Shown one piece after another: positions 63,181 through 64,000 of a DNA stretch of 64,000 nucleotides. The position numbers were made by a program, and so were the translations under genes. The first letter of the stretch is position 1, and every line of letters starts with the position of its first letter. Source of the DNA: Hoeflea sp038900095 (GTDB lineage Bacteria > Pseudomonadota > Alphaproteobacteria > Rhizobiales > Rhizobiaceae); contig NZ_JBBMQQ010000003.1 of the NCBI RefSeq assembly GCF_038900095.1, forward strand, positions 248,001 to 312,000, given 5' to 3'. The notes below the pieces were generated by a model. It saw only the letters and a program-made list of their open reading frames with translations, did not search any database and was not told the DNA's origin.

Positions 63181-64000
63181 ATGTTGCCGGATCCCATGAC
63201 CCAGCGCCCGCTGGCGCAATTCAGCCTGTTTGAAAGCAGCGACCTCGACGAGGCGCGCGAAAGGGTTGCGCGGGTGTTCTGCCCGCACCGGCTCGACATG
63301 ATCGGACGCGGCACATTCGACGCCTGCCATAATCATGTCGGCGGCGAGCGGTTGTCGCTGAATTACATCCAGTATGGCGCGAAGACGCTGATCGCGCCGG
63401 GCGAGCTGACCGATTTCTATCTGCTGCAGATCCCGCTTTCAGGCGGCGCGGCGATCAGCAATGGACCAGATCACTATTATTCCTGCCCGGAAAAGGCGGC
63501 GGTGCTGAATCCGCATTTGCCGACCACGATGATCTGGGATGAAGGCTGCCGGCAGATCCTGGTCAAGGTCGGGCGAGACGCGTTGCAGGCGCATCTGTCC
63601 CAGCTTCTCGGCTCGGGCGCCGGCAAGCCACTTACCTTTTCAGGACCGTTGGATCTGACAAGCGGCGTCGGCACAGCCCTTGGCGGCCTGATCATGCATC
63701 TGGTGACACAGGCCGACAATGGACAGGTGATGCTCGCATCAGGGGGGCTCCTGGCGCGCCAGCTCGAATCCGTGATCCTGTCAGGAATCCTGGAGGCCGG
63801 GCAGCACAATTATTCCAGATATCTCAGACCAACGCGCTCGGCGGCGGCGCCGCGGCATGTGCGCAAGGCCGAGGAGTTCGTGCGCAACAATCTGGACCGT
63901 CCGATTTCGCTGGATGACATCGCCAATGCGGCGGGCGTCACCGCGCGCTCGCTGCAACTCGGGTTTCGCAATTTCCGCAACACCAGCCCGATGGCGCTGT
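63181..64000 (+). CDS. AraC-family transcription regulator, N-terminal part, cut by the right edge
   Basis: An open frame of 273 codons from ATG 63181 (GGGAG six bases upstream) continues past the window. Residues ~10-180 form an AraC_binding_2/cupin-like sensing domain (FSLFESSDLDEARERVARVF, then YIQYGAKTLIAPGELTDFYLLQIPL in pieces). The first helix-turn-helix starts near residue 240 (ISLDDIANAAGVTARSLQLGF); the second lies beyond the edge. It faces the SDR-monooxygenase-reductase operon and probably activates it in response to an aromatic or related compound. Confidence 0.9.
   Translation, partial: MLPDPMTQRPLAQFSLFESSDLDEARERVARVFCPHRLDMIGRGTFDACHNHVGGERLSLNYIQYGAKTLIAPGELTDFYLLQIPLSGGAAISNGPDHYYSCPEKAAVLNPHLPTTMIWDEGCRQILVKVGRDALQAHLSQLLGSGAGKPLTFSGPLDLTSGVGTALGGLIMHLVTQADNGQVMLASGGLLARQLESVILSGILEAGQHNYSRYLRPTRSAAAPRHVRKAEEFVRNNLDRPISLDDIANAAGVTARSLQLGFRNFRNTSPMAL

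Overview
The window looks like chromosomal DNA of a marine-type alphaproteobacterium, probably Rhizobiales or Rhodobacterales. The reasons are high G+C coding DNA, many TRAP-family importers (one TAXI type, two DctP types), an ectoine/5-hydroxyectoine catabolic regulon in the enuR-uehABC-usp-eutABCDE / asnC-ssd-atf arrangement known from roseobacters, and a membrane nitrate reductase operon headed by a fused NarK1-NarK2 transporter. The species cannot be fixed from sequence reading alone.

Region 1 (1-7788) is the right end of an integrated island. It holds two very large leftward genes. One is a sacsin/GHKL-type ATPase fused to a C-terminal superfamily 2 helicase. The other is a large downstream protein of unproven function that runs off the left edge. 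Next comes a tyrosine integrase, and at 7775-7788 a short copy of what appears to be the 3' end of a tRNA-Ser gene, taken as the right attachment site. This module is the best candidate for an undescribed (probably anti-phage) system. A gene-poor scar follows to 8413.

Region 2 (8414-25054) holds catabolic genes of unknown substrate: cupin protein, HpcH/HpaI aldolase, two-subunit class I fumarase/tartrate-type dehydratase, TAXI solute receptor, quinone oxidoreductase-like protein, fused TAXI-TRAP permease, DUF6282 metal-hydrolase-like protein, IclR regulator, malate/lactate-type dehydrogenase, SMP-30 lactonase, amidohydrolase, a second IclR regulator, SDR and an orphan LivK-type receptor. A repeated palindrome TTTCG-N5-YGAAR in the main control regions suggests that the IclR at 17145 governs the first part.

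Region 3 (25342-32787) is another substrate-unknown module: a third IclR, a DMT permease, an FAD oxidoreductase, an SDR and a DctPQM TRAP system.

Region 4 (32845-46602) is the ectoine regulon. The leftward enuR, uehABC, usp and eutABCDE genes import and open ectoine and hydroxyectoine. The rightward asnC, ssd and atf genes convert diaminobutyrate to aspartate.

Region 5 (46723-59651) supports anaerobic nitrate respiration: DUF2478 protein, beta-carbonic anhydrase, an FNR/DNR-type regulator, and the operon narK-narG-narH-narJ-narI-parvulin with two perfect FNR boxes upstream. A 35-residue membrane ORF follows at 60239.

Region 6 (60490-64000) encodes a two-component styrene/indole-monooxygenase-like enzyme with its flavin reductase, an SDR, and a divergent AraC regulator cut by the right edge.
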